Assembly (NCBI RefSeq): GCF_000004195.4
Contig: NC_030677.2
Coordinates: 100,778,829-100,842,828 of the forward strand
Source: Xenopus tropicalis
Lineage: Eukaryota; Chordata; Amphibia; Anura; Pipidae
Direction: 5' to 3'
Length of the DNA stretch: 64,000 nucleotides
A program made the position numbers and the translations under genes. Below, piece by piece: positions 45,895-57,496 of this stretch. Every line of letters begins with the position of its first letter. The first letter of the stretch is position 1. A model generated the notes under the pieces. It was not told where the DNA came from. It did not search any database and saw nothing but the letters and a program-made list of their open reading frames with translations.

Positions 45895-48800
45895 GCACTC
45901 ATCTCAGGGCCATTTTTAAAAATAGGCAAAAGGGGCAATTGCTCAGGTTCCACCAGGCCAGGGGCCCACCATCAAACCTACTATAACTTTTGACTGAAGC
46001 CTTTCCTAAACAGACAGATCCCTCAGATCTGGCTCAGGCTGGTATGTGTGATTATAATCACTTATTGAGACACTTACATTAGCACCTGGGAAGTGACCCA
46101 TGGCAACCAATCACAATTTGGCTTTCACTGCCACAACTCCCATGTTTATTTCTGTTTTTTGGGGATATATTATACCTGTTTGTCTCCAGCACTTGCTCTT
46201 TAACAAGAGGTTTATAAACACTTTTTACCTATAGATCTAGTTCCACCTGCACTGTATAAATTTATATATATTCATGAGCGCTAATAATCAGTTAAATTGG
46301 ATTCATAAAATCTTAGCAACTCGCATTCATGTTTATTTTGAACTTGATGAACTTTCTTTAATTGAACATTGCTGTGATTGCTTTAGCTACCAATTGGAAA
46401 AATCAAGGTTTTAAATTATGTGTTTGATATCTGTGGCTGACAGCTCAGTTTGTGGTTTTTCTTCCACTATATTATGCAGTCTTCATCAGGCAAATAATAA
46501 TGCACTGCAGGCTGATTACAGAAATGTAAAATTTTCATTTCATTTCACAAGAGAAAGTTTCATATACAGTATTTAGATTGATACATTTATTGGATAAGAG
46601 AAAGAAGAGGAAAAAAAGAGACACTTAAGGGTAGTGACACACGGGGAGATTAGTCGCCGCGCTATAAATCTTCATTGCCGCGGGCAACTAATCTCCCCAC
46701 AATGCCATCCCACCGGCTAGAATGTAAATCACCTGTGTCATGACATACGCGGCGCCGGGATTTTCCGAAGTCGCCCGAAGTTTCCTCTCAAGGCGTCGCT
46801 CAGCAACTAATCTCCCGGTGCCCTAAAAGCTCAGGAGAAAGCAGTTATTTCCCAGCCAATGTAATTAGTAGTATTTTTATTTGCAAACCGTATATCTCCG
46901 TGTTTGTGGTACCATTGACCAGTATTTATGTACAGGCCAGTAATTTGTAGGTGCTAAATTTTAATTTTTTAGTATGGGATGGCTACCAACAGTGTAGGAC
47001 TGGGGTAGGTGCCCCCCTCCCAGAAAACCTGATCAAAGTGCCCACCATTCTGACCTCACCCTGCCCCCCCCAGCTAAGGACCCACTGCGCAATACAGTTA
47101 ATATCCTGCAATGCATTCTTAGCACTCCACCACACAGCCTGCCGGTGTGCTTGTGTCAGTGGGGCCCAACAAGAGCGAGGTCTACTAGATTTTCTCCAGT
47201 ATGACCATGGCACCAATACAAGGCTTTTTACTGGAGAACATTTAATTATATACAAATAAAGGGAGGTCTTCTTTCTGGGTTCTCAATTGTAGTGTCCGCA
47301 AGGTCTTTTTAATTGTTGTGCCACAGGTAATGTGTGCAGGAACTGGCACACAGACAACAGGCCAGGCATACATTACACACAGTCCAAAGTCATCTGTCTT
47401 GCAAGTCTTGCAAAGGTTATCTACTAGGTTTATAACCAGTGGCCATTTCATCAACACTTTGGGAGAGATTTCTCAACGGGCAAGTTTGATTTTTTTGTCT
47501 TGATTTAATTTTTTTGGGCTAAAGAAACGTGAATCTGAGTTATGGTTCATAAACTCGAATGTCTGGTATTTATTAAGTGCATAAAGGCAGAAAACTTGAA
47601 TGTAAAAATTTGCCATGTAAAACCTTGCAAGTTTCTATAGAAGTTTTATTTTGAGTTTGTAAACTTGAAAATTCGAGATATTTTATTTATTCACACAAAT
47701 TTACATTACATCAACAATTAAGCGAGCATTCGATATGTAAGTTTAATCAATTTGGAAAAACAAAGTTGGATTTACAAACTTGACCCCAGGAGTGGCTTTT
47801 TCTCAACTCACCTCATGGCAGCAGCACCCCTGAATTAGTCAATATGATTGTCAAAAGCCAGTACTATCCACAAAGGGCCTGACCACATGGGTGAATATGT
47901 CAAAAAACACTAGTTTCAAATTAATTTTTTTTTCCATAGGTCAATAATGCAAAAATCATCTATTTATCAAAAAATTTTAAACATCAAATGATACATCATT
48001 TCTGTGGTGCCACCTCTGACGGCTACGAAAGTGGGGCACAACATAAAAATCACAACAGTATCCCTTTTATAGTAAATCATGAAGGATTTATAATATATGC
48101 TGCTGGTATTTCCAAGGAAGATAAACCTCTTCTGTTAGCTAAAAGGGCAGTTCCCACAAATGCAACCTGTACGCTGCAGAACGCTGTAGCACAGACTAAC
48201 CACACAAGGGGCAATTTAAAGGGGGTTGTAAAACCAAAAGTAAAATGTTGCATATTGCTTGTAATGTGCTTGTAATAAAGGCATACATTTATTTTTAAAG
48301 GGTGTGCCGGTCCCATTCCACTTTCTCAAAGATTTGTGAAACAGCGAAAAATCCTTGTAAAGTGCAAAAATGTTAAGCGACACAAGCGTCATTTTTTTTA
48401 CACATGTGACAATTTATTTTGACACAGACGACAATTTTTAGCCACGTGGGGAATTTTACGTGGCACATTTTGTCACCCATTTCGCGAAATAATCCTCCAA
48501 TGGCGAAACGCGGAAATTCGCCTGCCAATTTATTTCACCCATCACTACTACAGGTCTCTTGGGGGAACTGAGATTTGCAGCTTAAAGGGCTATTTCACAT
48601 TTTTTAAGCAAAACTGTAATAACACATAAAACTAGACCCTAAAACCCCCAGAAATGTGTTCAAACATTAAATAACCTGCCAAATTTTGTAAAAATAGGAG
48701 TAGTATTTAGGGGGTGTGGTTGCAAAAATGGGCATGGCCAAAAAAATGTTGGGAGGTATGCATTCTTGATCCTGTATGTAATATTAGATTTTACTCCCAT

Positions 48801-50790
48801 GTTTATTTTTTTGCATTTAAATGCTTCCTGTTTACTCAGCTGTATCAAATGTTTGTAAACCGGCAAAAAAGTTCGCAACTGCACAAATTTATTTGTCAAG
48901 TTTCTCTGCTTGCGTATAAAATAGGCCAAAATCCACTCTCTCTGTGCACATAGGCCAAGACCTTGCCTGACGGTGCAGTCACACAAGAGCAGATTGGCCT
49001 TTTTGCCACTTTTACTTATACTCATTTGCCTAATGCTAGTGCAGTCTAACTTCTTCCATGACATCCACTCATAATTTGATAGAAGACATATTTAAGGACC
49101 AAACACTAATAAAATGGTAAGCATAATTAGGGGCATAATAAAATGTCTAACATTATGGCACCAAAGTTGATTGACCAAAACAATGTGCCCAGCACTCTTT
49201 GCAGTCCATGTGTGCAGAAAAAAAAACAAAAATTAAAAACTCAGAGAGTAACCCAGATTTATAGCTCCCAAACATCACCATGTAGCCAGGCTCGGACTGG
49301 GGGGTGCAGGGCCAACCAGGGCTACCACCCCCTGGGCCCTGCATGTCCCAAGGTACCTCCACTGATGCGTCCCCTGCAGAGGCCCCCGTCTGCGCCCCTA
49401 ACCCCCACAACCCCCCCACCTGACATCCTCCCGCAAATGCATGTATGTGAAACGCATCAGGGGAGGATATCGGCAGCCAGGGGAAGCAGCAACATGTAGC
49501 TGTATGTCATGATTTCTTGACATTCAGTAAGTGCTGGTGTTGAAAGACAAAAAGCTACTTCAGAAATGTGATTAATGTTAATTGTGTTAATGTGTTAATT
49601 GTGTTAATTGTGTTAATTGTGTTAATGTGATTAATGCCAATGTTCACTTAAGGCTTCAACTACTGACTTATGGCCTTTGTCATAGAAAAAATTAAGAAAA
49701 ATGTACCATTCACAGCAATAGGTTGGTTAACTTTTGATACCTGATTTAAAATAAATAATAATAATATCAAAAAATTATACAAAAGAATGTAGGTAAAAAA
49801 AAAATGAAAAGTCCAAGTCTAAGTCTAAGCATTCTGGATTACAGAACCTATCCCTGTATAGGAAACAGGCATGACTACACAAACGTCTGCCATTTGGGGG
49901 GTGAGTGTCTGGCTCAACATTTTTAGGAACCTGCCTGAGAACCCATGTCTTTTTGCTCTGCCAAGCATACAAGCACTTAATTTACAGATAAGACTATAAT
50001 ACTTTAACAGTGAGCTCATTGTTTCACTCAATAGCCCTGTGTTAAGGTGGCCATACTGGCTGGCAAATTGTTTTGCGAAACTTCAGTGAAAATCTGCGTG
50101 CGTCAAAAAAAGTTGCGGTCATGTCAAAATGGGCGGTCACGTCAAAAATAGATAGATTATCTGTCTAATTATCTATCATTTATATAATGCCAACACATGT
50201 TTGCTACAATTTACATACTGTAGATTCTACATTCACAGTCCCTGTCCCAGTGTGTCTTGCAATCTAGAGTTCCGACTGCATTCACACATAGGGTGATTTT
50301 TATTAGGAGCCAATTAGCTTGACTGTATATTTTTAAAATGTGGAAAGAAACCAGACAGGGGGTAAACCCCTTGCAGATAGTGACCAAGCTGAAATCACCC
50401 CCATACTGTAGGCTAATGTCACATGGGTCTGATGCCAATGTAGGGGCTGATTCCCAGCCTGCATTTATCCACAGGGCAAGAATAAGCCCCATGTGGCCAA
50501 GATAGTAGTTACCAAAAAACCATGTTATGGAAGTTTCCACTAATATCAAATAAAATGAACTTGGTTTAGAAGTTAATGCAAGCCACATGTATAAACGGGT
50601 ATGTTTTTTTTTACTTAAACAAAAGGTCATCAGTGATTGTTTGCTTGCTGGCTGAACTCTTCAAAATTAATCCTCCACTTCACATTCCTCTGATCTCTTT
50701 CACCCTCCTGATTGTTTTAGCTTCCTGTTTATAGTGGGGATTATGTGCAGTCAGCACAGGGAAGTTTGTTTGAATTGGGGGAGCTGCGCT
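45895..50790. other. Intergenic with several frog repeats, no gene seen
   Basis: Contains the AGATTAGTCGCC-family MITE at 46628-46824, an AT-rich TTTATCAA-type segment at about 47460-47800, and a fragment with many CGAAA/TTCGC words at about 48320-48545 ending CACCCATCACTA. A short TTAATTGTG tandem run lies at about 49577-49625. A partial GGTGGCCATAC fragment lies near 50046. Frames at 48660-49064 and 50211-50630 show no recognisable domain. Confidence 0.5.
46628..46824. mobile_element. MITE of the GGGGAGATTAGTCGCC family
   Basis: AGGGTAGTGACACACGGGGA at the left and CTAATCTCCCGGTGCCCT at the right are inverted. Internal GCCATCCCACCGGC is shared with 10618-10837 and 55764-56074. Confidence 0.75.
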
Positions 50791-50794
50791 GCCT

Positions 50795-50845
50795 TATAAA
50801 TAGGAAGACAAAACAGGACGCAAGTTGTTAGACTCACTGCCAAAC
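50795..50845 (+). promoter_or_regulatory. cfd: cfd core promoter (TATA box) and 5' UTR
   Basis: TATAAATA at 50795-50802 lies 44 bases before the ATG at 50846, giving an expected start near 50825-50830 and a very short 5' UTR. ETS-type words (CTTCCTG near 50721) lie upstream. Confidence 0.7.
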
Positions 50846-53800
50846 ATGAATGTCTCCTGGGCTCTATTAGCGGTGGTCCTGGTACTAACTGTTGCCACCT
50901 ATGGTAAGTAAGCACTTCTTCTGTAAAATGTTATTCATTTTATCTCAGTGTATGCATGGTTACGAGTTTTTGGCATTGCACACACACACAAAAAAGATCT
51001 TTCTATCCTTCTAAAGTAGAACTAGACAAATGTATGTTGTTTTGAAAATGGAAGCTGTAAGATGTTTTGCATGGTCAACCTGAACAAGCATTTCACATTT
51101 TTACATGATAATTTGGCCAATGGAAATCTATATATGATTCAACTTTACATTGGTAGTCTTTGTCAGTTTTAAGGTATGGCAAATAGAGCATGTTTGGGGG
51201 CTATCAGCACCAGAATACCAGTATAGGTATCAATTCTATATTTATTGCAATGCACTTATTACCTTAGTTATTGTATTTGATACTACTAGAATATCTGCAA
51301 GAAAGGTCTGCTCTTGTTAAGCAGAAAGGAAACAATGACAAGATTGCAAGGAAATAAATTGGTCTATACTAATACAGATATGGGACCTATTATCCAGAAT
51401 GCTTGGGACCTGGGGGTTTTCAAATAGGGAGACTTTCCAAAATTTGGATCCCTTTGGTTCCTTTAGTCCCCTTTAATCCCTTTAGTTTTCCAAAGCATTA
51501 TTTAACCTTTAAATAACCACAACAGGATTGTTTGCCTTCAATAAGGCTTTACTATATCTTAAAATCAGGTACAACGTACTGATTTATTAATAGAGAGAAA
51601 AAGAAAATAATTGGCCTTTCTTAATTCGGAACTTTCTGAATAACAGGTTTCTCAATAATGGATCCCATATCTGTATAAAAATTGCTAATAACTATTCCAG
51701 TAGTATTTTTTCCCAAATCCTAAAGTATTTTAAGCAAATATCTAGATGGAGATACATAAAAGCATGTTAAAATGAGCAAATATCTGACCTTGAATGTTTA
51801 GACTTCAGTGCTAGAATTTTGTTTATCAATGAGAGAAATATAAAATGTATCCAGGGTACATGATAGTGTCTAGTTGTGCATTTGTCATCCATTCTGGCAG
51901 TGTGTTTGTGTTATTTAGTCTTTGTGTTGCTGGCATTATTTATAGAAACGATGTTCTGAATCTGGCCTCCTTTGTCTTTCTCAGAGTGTCGGCCACGTGG
52001 ACGTATTCTAGGTGGGCAGGATTCAAAGGCAGAAGTCAGGCCTTATATGGCATCTATTCAGCAGAATGGGATCCACCAATGTGGGGGGGTCCTTATTGCT
52101 GATAAATGGGTGCTGAGCGCAGCACACTGTGCCACTAACAGGTACCACTTTCTTGCATAATCCCTCCATTCCTTCACCATTTTAATTTCTACCTTTTATT
52201 CAGTTGCTACCTTCTACCTTACTACTTCTGGATTCTATTACATCACAACAATTCTCTCTTTTCAGCTCTAATTCGTCTCTGAATGTGATGCTCGGTGCTA
52301 TATCTCTCTCCAAACCAGAGAAATACAAAATAGTTGTAAAGGTGCTCAGGGAGATCCCTCACCCACTATACAATTCTACAATAAAGCATCATGACCTTCT
52401 CTTGCTAGAGGTAAGAAAGTATTTCCTTTTTAAGAGTCCTAAATGTCTAAGAAACCACTTAAAGAGAATAAAAAGGTCAGCAAAGAATCAAGCTAGACAT
52501 GTTGGGGTTGTATAACAGTCCAAGGACACCACAGCCCTGCAACAGTGAAGAACTGCACCTTCAAAGATGCTCACACCAGTTACCAATTTCTTTTCTGCTG
52601 ATTCACAGCACAGTCTCTGTGCTGCTGTCTTTGAGTTTAGGGACTGACTTACAATATACAGCTTGTTTTTAAACACAGTTCACAATAAATATGTAAATAG
52701 TAACTCATTAATTTAATTGTTCCCTTTAAAAGTTGCTGGGAAAAGAAATCAAGATATCAGCATTTCAGTGACATATCAATTTAGGAAGCAGACCCGCTGT
52801 CATGAGGGAGGACGGGGGGTCCTGCTTGAGGAGTCTATAGTTGTTAGAATCCCACCTCCCCAGCTGCTCTCTTACCTGCTCTGATGTGAGTGTTTAAGGT
52901 AGCAGAGGACGTGAGAGGGCAGGCTGGTTGAGGTAGGGCCTGGTAAGGGCTGCTGTGTGTGCTGGGCCCCTACAAAGATTTTTTTGCAGGGGGCCCGTGT
53001 CGTCCCTTGCTACCCTCTAGCTCGTGCCAGGTAGGTAAGAGAGCTGCTGGGAAGAGGGATTTCTAACAACTATAAAGGTAGCAGACCGCACAGTCTGCAA
53101 GTTAAAGAGCATTAACAGGTGCTACAAAGATGCCATACACATTCTACAGGTTGCTCTGTGGCAGGCAGTAAGGACAGGGCAGCCCTGATGCTACCAGTGC
53201 TGTGCTCTGAATTTGTGATGTAAACAAGTGTTTCTTGAATGAACACTAATGAAAGTGATATTTTGCCCCTTAATGATCTAGCACTTGCACCTGGGACATC
53301 GTAAATTACCAATTATATGTTAACCCAATACTAAAAAACAAGTTGTCAGATTTCCTGCTTGCTCCTTGTTTCTATAGTTATTTAGAGTTTCTTATCCCAC
53401 ATACTACTGTTCTCTCTCTCTTTCTGCCTAGCTATCTGAAAAAGTAACACTAAGCCCAGCTGTGAACCCGCTACCCTTCCAAAACGAAAATATTGACATC
53501 TCTGCAGGGAAACGATGCCTAGTCGCAGGCTGGGGACAGATGAGACTGACTGGAAAGAAGCCAGACACTTTGCAAGAATTATGGGTACCCCTGATTAGCA
53601 GGGATGTCTGTAATCGCCGGAACTACTATGACAATGAAATCACCGCAAATATGATATGTGCAGGAGAGAGCAGGAAGGACTCATGTGAGGTGAGCAGGAA
53701 TTAATCAGGGAAAGGTATCTGGTAGGGTAGGGCTGGCCAACTACTAAACCTGTCAACATTTACTAAATGACTTAGCATCTTTCTGGCAAACTGGGGCCCA

Positions 53801-54136
53801 AACAATATTCCTGATATGGGACTCTCCACAGAATCGAGGAGAAATGAGCTCGGAGATGGACATAGATATGGGTTTAGTTAAAGGGTTATTAGGGTAATGG
53901 GTGACTGAGATTCCTTGCCTCTATTGCTATTTTTTTAAATGTACATGTTTTTTTAGGGAGACTCCGGGGGACCTCTAGTATGTGATGGAATAGCAGTGGC
54001 TATTGTACAGGGTGGATTTCGGAAATGTGGCAATCCAACGAAACCAGGCATCTACACTCTCATTGAGCCTTACAAATCCTGGATAATGGAAAGCATGTAT
54101 AATGCTACACTACAGAGTAACCCATCCCCTTTGTGA
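50846..54136 (+). CDS. cfd: Complement factor D (adipsin), complete serine protease
   Basis: Five exons (50846-50903, 51985-52141, 52266-52410, 53432-53689, 53957-54136) join into 265 codons plus stop with GT-AG introns. A hydrophobic signal peptide ([19 protein letters not shown]) is followed by CRPRGR and the mature start [17 protein letters not shown]. The trypsin-fold catalytic triad is His67 (SAAHC), Asp115 (HHDLLLLE) and Ser209 (GDSGGP). Asp203, six residues before Ser209, gives Arg specificity (chymotrypsin D189). Factor D cleaves factor B bound to C3b, the starting step of the alternative complement pathway in plasma. RPYMAS, CGGVLIA, AVNPLPF, CNRR and KPGIYT are shared with human factor D as recalled. 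Arg228 is at the R218 position that in human makes the self-inhibiting contact with D189. Several N-X-S/T sites occur (for example NSS at 71 and NST at 108). It converges on the prtn3-like gene. Another chymotrypsin-family member is possible but less likely given synteny. Confidence 0.94.
51375..51673. mobile_element. TA-flanked MITE in cfd intron 1
   Basis: CAGATATGGGACCTATTATC at the left and the inverse GGATCCCATATCTG at the right, with TA on both sides. It is the same family as 36037-36364. Confidence 0.75.
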
Positions 54137-54300
54137 AACCATAAGGGGTAATCCTGTTGCAACAAGGTTATTCTACAATAAATGAAACACTCAGATATCT
54201 GCTTTTTAACTTTTGATGCTTCTAGTAGTTTACTCAATAAAGGTTTGGTTCTTTGGTTCTGAGAACAAAGTGTAATGAATGGCACAATAAAATCCTTTTG
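54137..54300 (+). terminator. cfd: cfd 3' UTR with three AATAAA signals
   Basis: AATAAA occurs at 54177-54182, 54236-54241 and 54286-54291. The last is followed by a poly-A run at 54302. The 3' UTR is probably under 200 bases. Confidence 0.7.
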
Positions 54301-55763
54301 CAAAAAAAAAAAACTAACAGGTTCTAAAAAAGTTATACTTTTGTACTAAAGAAGTGTAATGGAATATTTAGGACTCTTACATCTCACAAAGCAGCAATTC
54401 AGTAATGTGTTATTGCTGCTCTTTGAACATTTAGAACACAGTGGTTTGATTTGTTAATATTAAGATTCTGAATCTTTTGATTAAGGACAAAAGCAGAAGG
54501 GGCTATGGGAATTGCCTTAGTGATAGGGGTGCTTTTGAGGATTTTGTTCACCACATATTGAGCTATTGAGCAACAAAACAGTCAACATTTTCCGTGTATC
54601 ATTGCCCTAACAGTGACATTTAGTGAAATTTATATAGAGATGGTCTAGCAATGATACAGGAACTCCTGGGCAATTTTATAATACGGGATATAATGTACAC
54701 CCTACTGTATATTAAAAGGATATTAAATGAGAACTAAAACCTCAATTGTACAACCATATCAATGGCCCCCAGACACCCCAAACCACATAACTAAGAACTG
54801 CCAGAACCTCGCCCTCGTATAGCTGAGAGAAATGAATTGAAATAGAGTTGTTGGCAGCTGCAATTTTGGCCTGCATCATGGCCAGTTGGATCTCTATGAC
54901 TGGCAAACAGCAGCAAAATCATGATCATGATTCTGGGCCAGTGTGTATGACCCTGGTTTTAAATAATGCAGTTCATTTAATGGCATTCCAGCTCATGTCA
55001 TGGTGATATATTTTTAAAAAGTGGAATTTAGTTCTCACCTTAAAAGTACAGATAATTTTAAAAACCATAGGCCCTGGGCTTTTATATTGGTCATGGAGCT
55101 CTGAAATTACTTTTATTATAATCATATTTTGAAGTTGGGGGAATATATTATTTTGTATAATAGACAAGTTTCAATTAGTTAAAGTGACATTAAGCAGCTA
55201 TTTATTACATTATATTTTACTACTTATTTGTGACTCTTGTGTTACGTGGTAAGGAAATCTATCAAAACTGTAATGGTTGTATAAAAATTTGGACATAACA
55301 ACACTTACTGCACGTCAATTACAGGATGTTCATAGTGTTCAATACACATTTACAAATATTCCTAAAATCCTATCCTTATTCACTTCCAGACTGAGCCAAT
55401 TTTTCCTCTCAGCTAAGACTTTGGAGAGGGGCCATCCTCACACCTTCGGAACCAGTTTATTACCAAATGGATACTATTACTAAAGGGAGCAAATACATGC
55501 ATACAACAGTAGCACTCCTTACACCAGGGTAAAAAATGTTCATAAGGGGTGCCAAATAAGGGTTAAGATTGGCTATTTGGTAGCTCCTATTTGGACTGGC
55601 AGGAGGCTCTGTTTGGCAGTACAACTGTTTTTTATGCAACCAAAACTTGCCTCCAAGTCATGAATTCAAAAATAAGTACCCACTTTGAGGCCACTGGGAG
55701 CAACATCCAGGGGTGTGGTGAGCAACATGTTGTTTACGCACCACTGGTTGGGGATCACTGCCT

Positions 55764-56074
55764 TAGGGCTGTGACAGACGGGGAGATTAGTCGCCAGCGA
55801 CAAATCTTCCTTGTCGCGGGCAACTAATCTCCCCTGAAATGCCATCCCACCGGCTAGAATGTAAATCGCCGGTGGGATGGCATATGCAGCGCAGCGACTT
55901 GCCAAAATCGCCAAAGTCGCCTTGAGAGGAAACTTCGGTGATTTCGGCGCCACATATGCCATCCCACCGGCGATTTACATTCTAGCCGTTGGGATGGCAT
56001 ATCGGGGAGATTAGTTGTACGCGACAAGGGAGATTTGTCGTGCGGCAACTAATCTCCCTATCTGCCACGGCCCT
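55764..56074. mobile_element. Full-length MITE of the GGGGAGATTAGTCGCC family
   Basis: TAGGGCTGTGACAGACGGGG at the left pairs with CTATCTGCCACGGCCCT at the right. Inner palindromes GCCATCCCACCGGC / GCCGGTGGGATGGC appear twice. It abuts the right end of a hAT-like MITE that finishes at about 55759. Confidence 0.8.
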
Positions 56075-56867
56075 TACACTATAAAGGATTTAAAGCATGT
56101 TAATCTACAACTCCTATCATAGTCCAACACAAACACATGCCTCTGTAGGGGGCTTTTACTGTTGAAGGGATTCTGGGAGTCAGTGCCTGTGTGATGTTGA
56201 AGGCACTTAAGTCAAGTGCCCCCCCACACCTGCCCACTCATCTCAGTACATACCAAATCTGAGGCTGGCCAAAACTAGAGAAGGTCAGTCTCGCCCCACA
56301 GTTGCACCATAGAACATACCTCTTCTTCCCATAGTTCCAGCCCTGTTTGCAGTTGTAGTTTACCATGATTGATACTGACTGTAAATACCTCAAAAGCTGA
56401 TCATTTTCCTCTAAATATTGCATGGTGTAAATAATCCTGGGTATTATTTGGAATCATTTTTGGCACTTTGGCCTAATATACAAAAAGACGTGTTGGTGTA
56501 TAGAGTGTAAAACCATGAATATTTTTGTAATAAAAGACACAAGGAAAACTAATATATAGAATGGTATAGTTTATTAACTTGCAATCATATACAGTATACA
56601 CTGTGAGCACATTTGACAGTAACAAAAGTTTCATTTGTTAGAATCTGATTTCTTAATATAAGTCATGCTCATTAGGCATGCCATTTATGGTGGCCGTGGT
56701 GCACTATGGCTGCTAAATACAAGAGTGGCAAAGAGCACTGTACTGGCAGGAAAAGGTTTCCTAAAGACTGCAATGCCAAAATACCTGGGTATTGTAGTTT
56801 AAAATATCTGAAGGGTTAGCTTTTGCTTATGACTGTTCTTTCCAAATCTTGGTTATAGCTCACAACA

Positions 56868-57165
56868 GGGATCTCCAACTTTTTTTAAGTTGTGACCCAC
56901 ACTCACATTTAAAAGGTTTGCTGAGCCACACAAGCATGAAAAGAATTCTTTGGGGATGCACTGTGATTGGGTATTTGGTAGACAAATGTGGACTGCTAGC
57001 CTGCAGGAGGTTCTGCTTGATGTAAAACGGTGTCTATGGGCTTCCAAAACTTGCCTCCATGCCAGAAATTTAAAAATATGCACCTACTTTGAGGCCACTG
57101 GGAGCAAAATCAAAGGGGATGGTGATCAACATGTTGCCCACGAGCCCCTGGTTGGGGATCACTAG
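56868..57165. mobile_element. hAT-like MITE copy (GGGATCTCCAACT ends)
   Basis: CAGGGATCTCCAACTTTTTT at the left and CTGGTTGGGGATCACTAG at the right are inverted ends of the family at 35563-35869. The target duplication could not be defined. Confidence 0.65.
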
Positions 57166-57496
57166 CTTACCCTGAGCATAATCCCATGCAGAACACATAA
57201 AATACAGGTTAAGCTGAGATATCACACATGGGTAATAGCCTAATACATGGAGCATAACGTAGATCAGCTATTGTGACTGGAGGTATGGAAACAGAAGGTA
57301 TGGGAGCACAATGATAAGAAGCTTTCCAAGCATCCTCCATTAGCTGAGCATGAAGCAATTCTAAACCTGGGACATTAACCTTTTCTTATTTCTGCAGTTA
57401 AGTAATCTGATTAGTAAACTAGAAAGAGTGTAAGTTGGGTCAGGGGAGAAGGATATGCATAAGTGTGAGTGGGCTGGGGAAAAGGATATGCATAAT

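Larger units (their letters stand above)
54301..57496. other. Convergent intergenic region between cfd and the prtn3-like gene
   Basis: Contains hAT-like MITE copies at about 55525-55762 and 56868-57165 and a CATCCCACCGGC-type MITE at 55764-56074. The rest is unique-looking with no coding exon recognised. Confidence 0.5.

Noticed and set aside
50211..50630. 139-codon minus-strand frame upstream of cfd
   Set aside because: No recognisable domain, and it partly overlaps a LINE-tail-like segment.
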